Assembly: GCA_943328865.2 (NCBI GenBank)
Contig: CALQBR020000002.1
Location: forward strand, 1 to 20,027
Length of the DNA: 20,027 bases
Direction of reading: 5' to 3'
Source: Sphingobacterium thalpophilum
GTDB taxonomy: Bacteria > Bacteroidota > Bacteroidia > Flavobacteriales > Flavobacteriaceae
Shown here: piece by piece, positions 7,112 to 15,435 of the stretch
How positions within the stretch are numbered: position 1 is the first letter of the stretch
How the letters are laid out: each line of letters begins with the position of its first letter
Translations under genes and position numbers: made by a program
Notes under the pieces: model-generated
The model's input: the letters and a program-made list of their open reading frames with translations, nothing else
The model's database searches: none
What the model was told of the DNA's origin: nothing

Positions 7112-9019
7112 ATGAGTTATTACAAGATAGAAAATTTAGAACAATATTTTAAACATTACAATAAATCCATTCGTGAGCCAAGTAAATTCTGGGGAAAAAT
7201 TGCTGCAGAGAATTTTACATGGAACCAACAATGGAATCAGGTATTTGATTTTGATATGGCTGAAGCCAAAATAAAGTGGTTTGTAAACGCAAAGGTAAAT
7301 ATTGTTGAAAATTGTATTGATCGGCATTTGGCAAAAAAAGGCAATAAAACGGCTCTCATTTTTGAACCGAACGATCCAAATGAAGCCGCACAACATATTT
7401 CGTATAATGATTTATACATTCGTGTTTCAAAAATGTCCAATGTACTTAAACAACAAGGAATTAAAAAAGGAGACCGTGTCTGTATTTATCTACCAATGAT
7501 TCCAGAATTGGCTGTCGCTGTTTTGGCATGTGCTCGAATAGGTGCCATTCATTCAGTAGTTTTTGCAGGCTTCTCATCTAGTGCAGTTTCTGCAAGAATA
7601 AACGATAGCGTATGTAAAATGGTAATCACTGCTGACGGAGGTTATCGTGGTAATAAATCCATTGATTTAAAAGGAATTATTGATGAATCCTTAGAAAAAA
7701 GTCCTTGTGTCGAGAAAGTATTGGTGGTCAAAAGAACCAATACCGATGTAAATATGAAAGAGGGTCGTGACCAGTGGTTGCAACCACTTCTAGACAAAGC
7801 ATTAGATAATCATGTGGCCGAAATCATGGATGCAGAAGATCCATTGTTTGTTTTATATACTTCTGGATCTACTGGAAAACCTAAAGGGATGGTTCATACT
7901 ACAGCCGGATATATGGTGTATTCAGCGTATACTTTTAAAAACGTATTCAATTATGAAGACAATGATATTTTTTGGTGTACTGCGGATATTGGTTGGATAA
8001 CGGGACATTCCTATATATTATATGGTCCATTACTAAATGGGGCTACAACAGTAATTTTTGAAGGCGTTCCTTCGTATCCAGATTTTAGTCGTTTTTGGGA
8101 AGTAATTCAAAAACACCAAGTAACTCAGTTTTATACTGCGCCAACAGCGATTCGAGCCCTTGCAAAAGAAAATTTAGAGTATGTTCAAAAATATTCTTTG
8201 GATACACTTAAAGTAATTGGGTCGGTAGGTGAACCAATAAATGAAGAAGCATGGCATTGGTATAATGATCACGTGGGAGGTAAACGATGTCCTATAGTCG
8301 ATACTTGGTGGCAAACAGAAACAGGAGGCATTATGATTTCTCCTATTCCTTTTGTAACCCCTACAAAACCAACTTACGCAACATTGCCATTGCCTGGTAT
8401 ACAGCCTGCATTAATGGATGAAAAGCACAATGAAATTATCGGAAATCAAGTCGTTGGTAGTTTGTGTATAAAATTTCCATGGCCTGGAATTGCTAGAACC
8501 ATTTGGGGAGATCATCAACGTTATAAAGAGACTTATTTCTCTGCTTTTCCAGGAAAATATTTCACGGGTGATGGTGCATTGAGAGATGAAGTAGGGTATT
8601 ATAGGATTACGGGTAGAGTAGATGATGTCATAATTGTTTCTGGTCATAATCTTGGTACAGCGCCTATTGAAGATGCCATAAATGAACATCCAGCAGTTGC
8701 TGAGAGTGCTATTGTTGGATTCCCTCATGATATAAAGGGAAATGCATTGTATGGATTTGTGATTTTGAAAGAAATTGGGGAGAGCCGAGATCGGGAAAAT
8801 TTGGCCAAAGAAATTAATCAATTGGTTTCCGATCAAATAGGGCCTATTGCAAAATTAGATAAAATTCAATTTGTTACTGGTTTGCCGAAAACCCGTTCTG
8901 GGAAAATTATGCGACGGATTTTGCGTAAAATAGCCGAAGGGGATTTTTCTAATTTTGGAGATATTTCTACCTTATTGAATCCTGAAATTGTAGTAGAAAT
9001 TAAAGAAGGAAAAATATAA
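7112..9019 (+). CDS. acs: Acetyl-CoA synthetase (acetate--CoA ligase, AMP-forming)
   Basis: The 635-residue cytoplasmic enzyme converts acetate, ATP and CoA to acetyl-CoA via acetyl-AMP. The phosphate loop YTSGSTGKPKG is at 249-259. The WWQTETGG motif is at 399-406, with the bulky tryptophan that limits the acyl pocket to acetate or propionate in characterised Acs. The TGRVDD hinge and the C-terminal TRSGKIMRR follow, with catalytic Lys598, the lysine acetylated to switch off Acs in other bacteria. The length is close to usual Acs. No TAnnTTTG promoter is seen in the 39 bp ahead, so it may read from the repeat-protein transcript or from a weaker promoter. Propionyl-CoA synthetase is the main alternative, less likely given overall similarity to Acs. 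Confidence 0.95.
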   Translation: MSYYKIENLEQYFKHYNKSIREPSKFWGKIAAENFTWNQQWNQVFDFDMAEAKIKWFVNAKVNIVENCIDRHLAKKGNKTALIFEPNDPNEAAQHISYNDLYIRVSKMSNVLKQQGIKKGDRVCIYLPMIPELAVAVLACARIGAIHSVVFAGFSSSAVSARINDSVCKMVITADGGYRGNKSIDLKGIIDESLEKSPCVEKVLVVKRTNTDVNMKEGRDQWLQPLLDKALDNHVAEIMDAEDPLFVLYTSGSTGKPKGMVHTTAGYMVYSAYTFKNVFNYEDNDIFWCTADIGWITGHSYILYGPLLNGATTVIFEGVPSYPDFSRFWEVIQKHQVTQFYTAPTAIRALAKENLEYVQKYSLDTLKVIGSVGEPINEEAWHWYNDHVGGKRCPIVDTWWQTETGGIMISPIPFVTPTKPTYATLPLPGIQPALMDEKHNEIIGNQVVGSLCIKFPWPGIARTIWGDHQRYKETYFSAFPGKYFTGDGALRDEVGYYRITGRVDDVIIVSGHNLGTAPIEDAINEHPAVAESAIVGFPHDIKGNALYGFVILKEIGESRDRENLAKEINQLVSDQIGPIAKLDKIQFVTGLPKTRSGKIMRRILRKIAEGDFSNFGDISTLLNPEIVVEIKEGKI

Positions 9020-9137
9020 TTTGTTCCCCTTTTTTAGCTTTAAATATCATCTTTTTCTATGTTATATTATGGAATTCATAATGCATTTGATTCAGTACTT
9101 TTGGAAATAGCCAATGTTAACAGGGGATTACAAGGGG

Positions 9138-9176
9138 AAAAGAAAAAGGACTTAACTAAAAAATTAGTTAAGTCCT
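9138..9176 (-). terminator. Rho-independent terminator of tRNA-Val
   Basis: A perfect 13-bp stem (9147-9159 with 9164-9176, 4-base A loop) is followed on the minus strand by TTTT-C-TTTT. It begins 3 bp after the tRNA end. There is no T-run on the plus side, so it serves the leftward tRNA transcript rather than acs. Confidence 0.88.
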
Positions 9177-9179
9177 ATA

Positions 9180-9257
9180 TGGTGGGCGATGAGGGGTTCG
9201 AACCCCCGACCCCCTCGGTGTAAACGAGGTGCTCTGAACCAGCTGAGCTAATCGCCC
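9180..9257 (-). tRNA. tRNA-Val (anticodon UAC), CCA encoded
   Basis: The minus strand folds into a full cloverleaf. The acceptor stem is GGGCGAT/ATCGCCC, the D arm GCTC...GAGC, and the anticodon stem CCTCG/CGAGG around loop TTTACAC, giving anticodon TAC (Val, GUA codons). The T arm is GGGGG-TTCGAAC-CCCTC with one G-U pair. The discriminator is A at 9183 and CCA is genomically encoded at 9182-9180. Confidence 0.97.
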
Positions 9258-9268
9258 TAATGCGTGTG

Positions 9269-9298
9269 CAAATATAAACTTAGTATTTGAATTTGCAA
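9269..9298 (-). promoter_or_regulatory. Promoter of tRNA-Val
   Basis: On the minus strand TTG (9298-9296), a 19-bp spacer and TATATTTG (9276-9269) match the Bacteroidetes consensus exactly. The implied start is a few bases before the tRNA 5' end at 9257. Confidence 0.85.
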
Positions 9299-9315
9299 TT
9301 TTATTTTAAATAATT

Positions 9316-9690
9316 TTATCTTTTAATTATATCTTTTAAAACGACTTTATTAGAGAAATTGATCACTTCTAAAGTAATTAATTGATTTTTAATGGTTTTT
9401 CCTTCGATGGTATAAAGCTTACCATTGTCAATATTTTTATTGCTTCTGTCAAAATCGACATCGCCATAAGTCAGGGTGTTTTTGATATCGATAGTATCAA
9501 CCCATTTCTGAGATAGTTTCTCAGAGGCAATCACAGAATAGTTGAAAGGCTTATTTCTTAAATCATTCAAAACTCTAGCATTTGGGAAATAATTACATCG
9601 GGTGTCTTTTCCACTCAAAACCATTGCAACAAAGAATATTCCGATAACTAAGCCCACCAAATAATAGGCAAAACGTTGGTAAAATTTCAT
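9316..9690 (-). CDS. Small membrane-anchored protein, DUF4258-like
   Basis: The 124-residue protein has a short N-terminus, one hydrophobic segment at about 8-26, and a soluble domain of about 95 residues that should lie outside the cytoplasm. Cys32 is its only cysteine. The C-terminal half (TYGDVDFDRSN, then GKLYTIEGKT and the last strands) resembles DUF4258 proteins found beside alanine dehydrogenase in flavobacteria; this is recognition from memory and moderately sure. No function is known. It starts 38 bp after the dehydrogenase gene but has its own likely promoter overlapping the end of that gene. Confidence 0.75.
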   Translation of the reverse strand: MKFYQRFAYYLVGLVIGIFFVAMVLSGKDTRCNYFPNARVLNDLRNKPFNYSVIASEKLSQKWVDTIDIKNTLTYGDVDFDRSNKNIDNGKLYTIEGKTIKNQLITLEVINFSNKVVLKDIIKR

Positions 9691-9707
9691 ATAAAAATAT
9701 TTTTGAG

Positions 9708-9739
9708 CAAAGTTAAGTTAAAGTTCTTTTAAAAAACAA
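9708..9739 (-). promoter_or_regulatory. Likely promoter of the DUF4258-like gene
   Basis: On the minus strand TTG (9739-9737), a 21-bp spacer and TAACTTTG (9715-9708) fit the Bacteroidetes consensus. The TTG lies inside the 3' end of the dehydrogenase gene, and the leader to 9690 would be about 10-15 nt. Confidence 0.6.
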
Positions 9740-10922
9740 TTAAATTGATGTCGCTCTCTGGTAGATTAAACCACTCGCCAATGACTTTGTTTGTCAATAT
9801 TCCGTGGTATAAATACACCCCATTTTTTAATCCACTAGCACAACGAATGGCTGATTCTATTCCGCCATCTTCTGCAATTTGTAACAGATAAGGTGTGATG
9901 ATATTGCTGATTGAAAGAGAAGCTGTTTTTGAATATCTTGAAGGAATATTAGGAACACAATAATGAATGACATTGTTTTTTATAAAAGTAGGTTTCTCAT
10001 GTGTTGTCACTTCAGAGGTTTCAAAACAACCACCTGTATCTATACTAACATCAACAATTACAGAACCTTTTTTCATGTGTTCTACCATTGTTTCAGTGAC
10101 TACAATAGGACAACGCTCTTTGCCACGCATCGCGCCAATGGCAACATCGCAACGTCTTAATGCTTTTAGTAAAGATTTTGGTTGAATGGTAGAGGTAAAA
10201 ATACGATGGTTCAGGTTGTTTTGTAGTCGTCTTAATTTTGTGATAGAATTGTCAAAAACCTTCACACTAGCACCCAAGCCTAATGCGGTTTTTGCAGCAA
10301 ATTCTCCAACAGTTCCGGCACCAAGAATTACAACATCTGTAGGAGGAACTCCAGTTATATTTCCAAAAAGCAGTCCTTTTCCAAATTGATTGTTTATCAT
10401 TAGCTCAGAAGCAATAAGTACAGAGGCAGTTCCTGCAATTTCGCTCAATGATTTCACAAGGGGATAGGATCCTCCATCATCTTTTATATATTCAAAGGCC
10501 AAAGCCGTAATTTTCTTTTTGGTGAGCGCTTCGAAATATTCTTTTTTTCTAGTTTTGAGTTGGATGGCAGAAATAACAATGGCTTCTGGATTGATCATTG
10601 CAATTTCATTCATCGTTAGTGGCTCGACTTTTAGAATAATAGGGCAGCTCAGTACTTTTTGAGGATTGGCAGTCATTTCTGCTCCCGCATCACTATATTC
10701 TTTATCGGAATAACTAGAACTTAATCCAGCGCCTGATTCGATCATGACACGATGGCCATGAGAGGTAAGTGAATTTACAGCGTCAGGAGTAAGGCAAATA
10801 CGTCTTTCCTGATAACTGGTTTCTTTTGGAATTCCTATAAAAAGCTCGCTTTTATGTTTCGCAATTTCAAGTTTTTCTTCTTGTGGAATTAACTGTTGTT
10901 TTGTAAATGGTGTAATTGCCAT
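9729..10922 (-). CDS. ald: Alanine dehydrogenase-like NAD-dependent oxidoreductase
   Basis: The 397-residue protein has the alanine dehydrogenase / transhydrogenase alpha fold. Arg41 in ERRICLTP matches the substrate arginine. The NAD loop GAGTVGEFAAKTA is at 201-213, with Asp224 after the following strand favouring NAD over NADP. VDVSIDTGGCFE is at 290-301 with Asp295 matching the catalytic aspartate. By family it would interconvert L-alanine and pyruvate plus ammonia in the cytoplasm. The N-terminus is about 25 residues longer than in M. tuberculosis Ald. Two residues considered catalytic there, Lys75 and His96, align with Glu100 (or a gap) and Gln121. This may be normal for a Bacteroidetes subgroup, but it leaves the activity less certain. 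It lies 68 bp after tsaE on the same strand. Confidence 0.85.
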   Translation of the reverse strand: MAITPFTKQQLIPQEEKLEIAKHKSELFIGIPKETSYQERRICLTPDAVNSLTSHGHRVMIESGAGLSSSYSDKEYSDAGAEMTANPQKVLSCPIILKVEPLTMNEIAMINPEAIVISAIQLKTRKKEYFEALTKKKITALAFEYIKDDGGSYPLVKSLSEIAGTASVLIASELMINNQFGKGLLFGNITGVPPTDVVILGAGTVGEFAAKTALGLGASVKVFDNSITKLRRLQNNLNHRIFTSTIQPKSLLKALRRCDVAIGAMRGKERCPIVVTETMVEHMKKGSVIVDVSIDTGGCFETSEVTTHEKPTFIKNNVIHYCVPNIPSRYSKTASLSISNIITPYLLQIAEDGGIESAIRCASGLKNGVYLYHGILTNKVIGEWFNLPESDINLIVF

Positions 10923-10990
10923 AAAAGTTTGAGGACTAAATTAGAGTACTAAGTTATAAAAAAGTAATAAAGCTACAAAGTCAAAAGAGA

Positions 10991-11398
10991 TTAAATCATG
11001 TTTAATTGTCTTTGACCATTGGCCAATGTTTTTATTTCAATTACGCCGTGATCGATAGGGATAAGATTAGAGATGTTTTCTCCCCATTCAATAAAACACC
11101 AATCGCCCGAATATAAATATTCATCAACTCCCATGTCTAAAGCTTCTGTTTCGTTTTTTAATCTATAAAAATCAAAATGATAAACAATTTGATTTTCATT
11201 AGTTTGGTATTCGTTAACTAAAGAAAAGGTTGGACTACTTGTAGTTTCTTGAACACCTAAAATTTCACACATTTTTTTTATTAAAGTGGTTTTTCCAACA
11301 CCCATTTCGCCATTAAATAAAAGGACTTTAGAAGAATGCTGTGCTATTATTTTATGGGCAATCTGGTTGATTTCATCAAGACAATAAAGGATTTCCAT
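10991..11398 (-). CDS. tsaE: tRNA threonylcarbamoyladenosine biosynthesis ATPase TsaE
   Basis: The 135-residue protein is the small ATPase that works with TsaB and TsaD to transfer the threonylcarbamoyl group to A37 of ANN-decoding tRNAs. The Walker A loop is at 30-38 (GEMGVGKTT). The family segments SSPTFSLVNEY at 54-64, HFDFYRL at 74-80 and CFIEWGE at 101-107 are all present. Length is typical. It starts 14 bp after the porX stop with no promoter between, so porX and tsaE very likely share a transcript. Confidence 0.95.
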   Translation of the reverse strand: MEILYCLDEINQIAHKIIAQHSSKVLLFNGEMGVGKTTLIKKMCEILGVQETTSSPTFSLVNEYQTNENQIVYHFDFYRLKNETEALDMGVDEYLYSGDWCFIEWGENISNLIPIDHGVIEIKTLANGQRQLNMI

Positions 11399-11412
11399 AT
11401 TGAAAAATAAAC

Positions 11413-12966
11413 TTATTTAGGATTAAAAACTAAAAATGGAATAATCATTTCTTCTAAAGAAATCCCACCATGTTGATACGTATTTCTGTAATAGCCTACA
11501 TAATGATTGAAATTATTGATGTAAGCTAAAAAATAATCATTTTTTGCAAAAATATAAGAACTACTCATATTTATGGAGGGTAAACCAATTTTTTTTGGGT
11601 CTTTTACAGCATAAACGTCTTTGTCTTCATAAGAGAGACTTCTTCCAGTTTTATATCTTAAATTAAGACTCGTATTTTTATCTCCGATTACTTTTGATGG
11701 ATTTTTAACGTTAATAGTACCATGATCAGTAGTTAGGATTAATTTGAAACCCATTTGTTGTGCTTGCTGGATTATTTCTAAAAGAGGGGAATTTTTAAAC
11801 CAACTTAAAGTCAAGGAACGATAGGCTTTGTCATCAGAGGCTAATTCTTTGACTACTTCCATTTCAGTTTTGGCATGGGAAAGCATGTCTACAAAATTAT
11901 AAACGATGGTAACTAAATCATTGTTTTTTAGTGATTTAAAATTATCGACTAGTTTTTTTCCAGCTGTAAAATTGGTAATTTTAAAATAATCTTGTTTAAT
12001 TTGTAATCCTAATATTTTTAATTGAGCTGTCAAAAATTCTGCTTCATATAAGTTTTTACCGCCTTCTTCTACATCATTTTTCCAATATTGCGGGTATTTT
12101 TTTTCCATTTCCAATGGGGTTAGACCAGAGAAAATAGCATTTCGGGCATATTGTGTTGCAGTTGGTAGGATTGCGTAATAAGGAACTTCTTTTTCTAATT
12201 TGTAATAGTTATTCACCACACTTTCAAAGACTTTCCATTGATCATATCTCAAATTATCAATGACTACAAAAAGAATGGGTTTGTCTTTTTTGATTATTTC
12301 AGGAACGACTAGTTCTTTAAATAAAGTGTGAGACTGAATCGGTTTGTGTGATTTGGGCATAAACCAATCTTCGTAATTTCTTTCAATAAATTTTCCAAAT
12401 TGTGAATTGGCTTCTGCTTTTTGTGATTCTAGAATTTCAATCATACTCTGATCATTGATATTTTCGAGTTCTAATTCCCAAAACAGCAATTTTTTATACA
12501 ATTCTATCCAATCTTCATAGGAGTTGACCACGGCCATTTCCAACGCAATTTTTCTAAATTCCTTTTGATAATCCAGTGTCGTTTTCTCTGAAATTAACCT
12601 AGAGTGGTCAAGATTCTTCTTTAAACTCAATAGAATTTGATTCGGATTGACTGGTTTTATCAAATAATCGGCTATTTTTGAACCTATAGCTTCCTCCATA
12701 ATATATTCTTCCTCACTCTTGGTAATCATGATTACAGGAGTTGAAGATTTTTTCTCCTTCATTTCTTGTAGGGTTTCAAGACCGCTCATTCCTGGCATGT
12801 TCTCATCCAAAAAAACAATATCAAAATTTCCTTCTTCAAAAACATCTACAGCATCACGACCGTTATTACAGGTGGTCACGTTGTAATTTTTCTTTTCTAG
12901 GAATAAAATATGTGGTTTTAAAAGATCGATTTCGTCATCAACCCAAAGTATTTTAATATTATTCAT
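11413..12966 (-). CDS. porX: PorX: response regulator fused to PglZ/alkaline-phosphatase-like domain
   Basis: The 517-residue protein has an N-terminal receiver domain (about 1-120) with acidic pair Asp10/Asp11, phospho-acceptor Asp54, Thr82 and Lys104. A helical linker follows, then a PglZ-type alkaline phosphatase domain from about 215. Likely metal and catalytic residues are in place: Asp237 in VIDNLRYDQW, Thr271 in PTATQYARN, Asp360 and His364 in NFVDMLSHA, Asp414-His415 in TTDHG, and His499 in QHGG. There is no DNA-binding output domain. PorX with sensor PorY controls type IX secretion in Porphyromonas and Flavobacterium, and the PglZ domain has been reported as a phosphodiesterase on oligonucleotides. 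No porY is in the window. The start at 12966 gives the normal N-terminus. I found no TAnnTTTG element on this strand upstream. Confidence 0.93.
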   Translation of the reverse strand: MNNIKILWVDDEIDLLKPHILFLEKKNYNVTTCNNGRDAVDVFEEGNFDIVFLDENMPGMSGLETLQEMKEKKSSTPVIMITKSEEEYIMEEAIGSKIADYLIKPVNPNQILLSLKKNLDHSRLISEKTTLDYQKEFRKIALEMAVVNSYEDWIELYKKLLFWELELENINDQSMIEILESQKAEANSQFGKFIERNYEDWFMPKSHKPIQSHTLFKELVVPEIIKKDKPILFVVIDNLRYDQWKVFESVVNNYYKLEKEVPYYAILPTATQYARNAIFSGLTPLEMEKKYPQYWKNDVEEGGKNLYEAEFLTAQLKILGLQIKQDYFKITNFTAGKKLVDNFKSLKNNDLVTIVYNFVDMLSHAKTEMEVVKELASDDKAYRSLTLSWFKNSPLLEIIQQAQQMGFKLILTTDHGTINVKNPSKVIGDKNTSLNLRYKTGRSLSYEDKDVYAVKDPKKIGLPSINMSSSYIFAKNDYFLAYINNFNHYVGYYRNTYQHGGISLEEMIIPFLVFNPK

Positions 12967-13279
12967 TGGAGGTTTTGCTATTTTGAAAATGTGTCATTAC
13001 AAAAGGGCAATTTAAGATTATTCTAACGTTTTTGTTCATAATAATATTGTAATTATTTGTGCTTATTTGAAGCTTTTTTCTTTAAATTTATATTTATTCA
13101 GTTATTAAAATAGAATAATTCCCCTCGTTGTAGATTCTGACATTATAACATACCCTATTTTTTTGGTTGCCTTATAATTTGAAACAATTCCAGTAGTTTT
13201 ATTCCGTTTTGAGCTTCCAATAAAAAACAATAAATTTGGAAACTAATTTTATAAATATCAAACCTCAAAAATAAATTCT
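12967..13279. other. Divergent intergenic region between porX and the M13 peptidase gene
   Basis: No coding sequence or RNA gene is evident in these 313 bp. The right end holds a strong promoter for the peptidase gene; the left and middle are AT-rich with no recognisable motif or long inverted repeat. The porX promoter must lie here but is not identifiable by consensus. Confidence 0.7.
13209..13238 (+). promoter_or_regulatory. Promoter of the M13 peptidase gene
   Basis: TTG (13209-13211), a 19-bp spacer and TAAATTTG (13231-13238) match the Bacteroidetes consensus exactly. The implied leader before the ATG at 13280 is about 35 nt. Confidence 0.85.
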
Positions 13280-15319
13280 ATGAAGTGGTCTAAAAACCTA
13301 TTGTTGCTCACCTTAGCGAGTGTTACTTTGGCAAGTTGCAGTAAAAAAGAAGCGCTTTTGCCTGATCCCTTAGTTAGCAATAGGGATACATTGGTTAATC
13401 CAGGTGCTGATTTTTTTATGTATGCCAATGGCGGCTGGTTTAAGAAAAACCCAATTCCTTCCTCTGAAAAGAGCAATGGCATTTTTAGAACCATAGGGGA
13501 CACCATTAACAATCAAATTAAACAAATTTGTGAAAAATCAGCCGCAGATTTGGAGGCTGAAAAAGGTAGTGTTAAACAAAAAATAGGTGACTTTTATGCT
13601 TCAGGAATGGATTCATTAGCGATAGAAAAGGCTGGTTTAAGTCCTTTGAAAGCTGAATTAAAAAATATCGAATCGATACAAAGTTTACCTTCTTTGATGA
13701 CTGCTATAGCCCATCTGCATACTATTGGCGTAAGCCCTGCATTTTCATTTTATTTAGGACAGGACGATAAAATAAGTACAAAATACGCTTTGTTTTTTGG
13801 ACAAGGCGGTTTGGGACTTGGAGAAAGAGATTATTATTTCAATATGGATTCTCGTACTGTTTTGATTCGAAAAGAATATCAAGATCACCTACAAAAGATG
13901 ATGAAATTGATAGGCGAGGAGGAAGCTACAGCTATAAAAAGTGCTTCTACTATTTTAAAATTGGAAACTGATTTAGCAAAAGCTTCTCGGAAATTAGAAT
14001 TGCTTCGTGATCCAACAAAAAATTACAATAAAATTAATGTTTCTGAATTCAGTAAAACAAATCCTAATCTCTCCTTAAATAATATTTTAACAACACTTGG
14101 GATTTCTAAAGTTGATACCATTATTGTAGGTCAGCCTGAGTTTTACAAAGCTTTGAATGTTTTGGTGAAAAGTTATGCTATAGAAGATTGGAAAACCTAT
14201 TTGAAATGGAATGTGGTAAATTCATATGCTTCCTATTTGAATAGCAATATAGAAGTACAAAATTTTAAATTTTATGGAACTGTATTGGAAGGGGTTACAA
14301 AACAGAAACCACGATGGAAGCGTGTAGTAGAGCAAACCGATGGTTCATTAGGTGAATTAATTGGTCAAGTATATGTAGCGGAATATTTACCCAAAGGATC
14401 TAAAGAGAAATTACTAGAAATAGGCAATAATATTCGTGAAGTGTATGCTTCCCATATTAAAAAACTAGATTGGATGAGTGAATCTACCAAACAGAAAGCC
14501 CTACATAAGTTGAGTAAGATCGTTATGAAAGTTGGTTATCCTGACCATTGGAAAGACATGAGTAAACTAGTTGTTGATAGAAAATCCTATTGCGCTAATG
14601 TAATGCAAGCAAATTCTTGGGCGTACCAGTATATGATTTCTAAATTCGGAAAATCAGTAGATCGATCGGAGTGGAGCATGACGCCGCAAACCTACAATGC
14701 CTATTACAATGCAAGTAATAACGAAATCGTGGTTCCTGCTTGTAATATTATGGTACCTGGTTTTGAAGGTCGTATGCCTGATGATGCTATTTTGTATGGA
14801 ATTATTGGCGGTTCTGTTTTTGGTCACGAAATTACCCATGGTTTCGACGATCAAGGAAGTCAATATGACGAAAATGGAAATCTAAACAATTGGTGGACGG
14901 CTGAAGATCTGAAAAAGTTCCAAGCCAAAACTAAACTCATTGTTTCTCAATTCAATAAATTTACGGTTTTGGGAGACAAACACCTTAATGGAGAAGCTAC
15001 TCAGGGTGAAAATATTGCGGATTTAGGGGGTGTAGTAATGGGTTATGAGGCTTTCAAGAAAACAAAGCAATACCAAAACAAAACACAAATAAGTGGATTG
15101 AGTCCAGATCAACGTTATTTTTTAGCCTACGGATATGCTTGGATGGTTAATACCAAAGATGAAGCATTGGCCAGTCAAATCATGACGGATGTGCATGCTC
15201 CAGCTAAATTCCGAATTAACGGACCATTGAGTAATATTCCTGAATTTCATAAAGCATTCAATATTAAAGAAGGCAGCCCGATGTACCAACCAAAATCACT
15301 TAGGGTTGTTATTTGGTAA
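13280..15319 (+). CDS. M13-family zinc metallopeptidase, lipoprotein
   Basis: The 679-residue protein is a neprilysin/PepO-type endopeptidase. A lipoprotein signal peptide ends in LASC with lipidated Cys20. The following SKKEA lacks the acidic run that sends Bacteroidetes lipoproteins to the cell surface, so a periplasm-facing membrane anchor is likely. The M13_N helical domain spans roughly 35-420 and the catalytic domain the rest. Substrate-binding NAYYN is at 473-477, zinc motif HEITH at 516-520, third ligand Glu577 in ENIAD, and His639 with Arg644 in VHAPAKFR near the active site. The C-terminus RVVIW is typical of bacterial members. It would cut short peptides, probably for nutrition or turnover. 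It has its own promoter and terminator and stands alone. Confidence 0.95.
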   Translation: MKWSKNLLLLTLASVTLASCSKKEALLPDPLVSNRDTLVNPGADFFMYANGGWFKKNPIPSSEKSNGIFRTIGDTINNQIKQICEKSAADLEAEKGSVKQKIGDFYASGMDSLAIEKAGLSPLKAELKNIESIQSLPSLMTAIAHLHTIGVSPAFSFYLGQDDKISTKYALFFGQGGLGLGERDYYFNMDSRTVLIRKEYQDHLQKMMKLIGEEEATAIKSASTILKLETDLAKASRKLELLRDPTKNYNKINVSEFSKTNPNLSLNNILTTLGISKVDTIIVGQPEFYKALNVLVKSYAIEDWKTYLKWNVVNSYASYLNSNIEVQNFKFYGTVLEGVTKQKPRWKRVVEQTDGSLGELIGQVYVAEYLPKGSKEKLLEIGNNIREVYASHIKKLDWMSESTKQKALHKLSKIVMKVGYPDHWKDMSKLVVDRKSYCANVMQANSWAYQYMISKFGKSVDRSEWSMTPQTYNAYYNASNNEIVVPACNIMVPGFEGRMPDDAILYGIIGGSVFGHEITHGFDDQGSQYDENGNLNNWWTAEDLKKFQAKTKLIVSQFNKFTVLGDKHLNGEATQGENIADLGGVVMGYEAFKKTKQYQNKTQISGLSPDQRYFLAYGYAWMVNTKDEALASQIMTDVHAPAKFRINGPLSNIPEFHKAFNIKEGSPMYQPKSLRVVIW

Positions 15320-15340
15320 TATTAACATGATTTATTATCT

Positions 15341-15378
15341 AAATGCTATCAAGAATTTGATGGCATTTTGTTTTATTT
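15341..15378 (+). terminator. Rho-independent terminator of the M13 peptidase gene
   Basis: A 12-bp stem (15341-15352 with 15357-15368, one G-U pair, 4-base loop) is followed by TTTTGTTTTATTT. It lies 21 bp after the peptidase stop and just before the next promoter. Confidence 0.85.
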
Positions 15379-15382
15379 CTGT

Positions 15383-15416
15383 TTGTGAGTCGGGAAATGA
15401 TTATTCATTACATTTG
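15383..15416 (+). promoter_or_regulatory. Likely promoter of the HD-domain gene
   Basis: TTG (15383-15385), a 23-bp spacer and TACATTTG (15409-15416) fit the consensus, though the spacer is at the long end. The implied transcription start near 15422 lies downstream of the first in-frame ATG (15385) and upstream of the GTG at 15436, which supports the GTG start. Confidence 0.6.
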
Positions 15417-15435
15417 TATTTCAATTTTTATAAAA

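Noticed and set aside
8411..8836. A 141-codon open frame on the minus strand inside acs
   Set aside because: It is fully inside the well-supported acs gene and its translation looks like a codon shadow.
9066..9082. Inverted repeat ATTATG-N5-CATAAT after acs
   Set aside because: The arms are only 6 bp and AT-rich, with no T-run, so it is not a credible terminator of acs.
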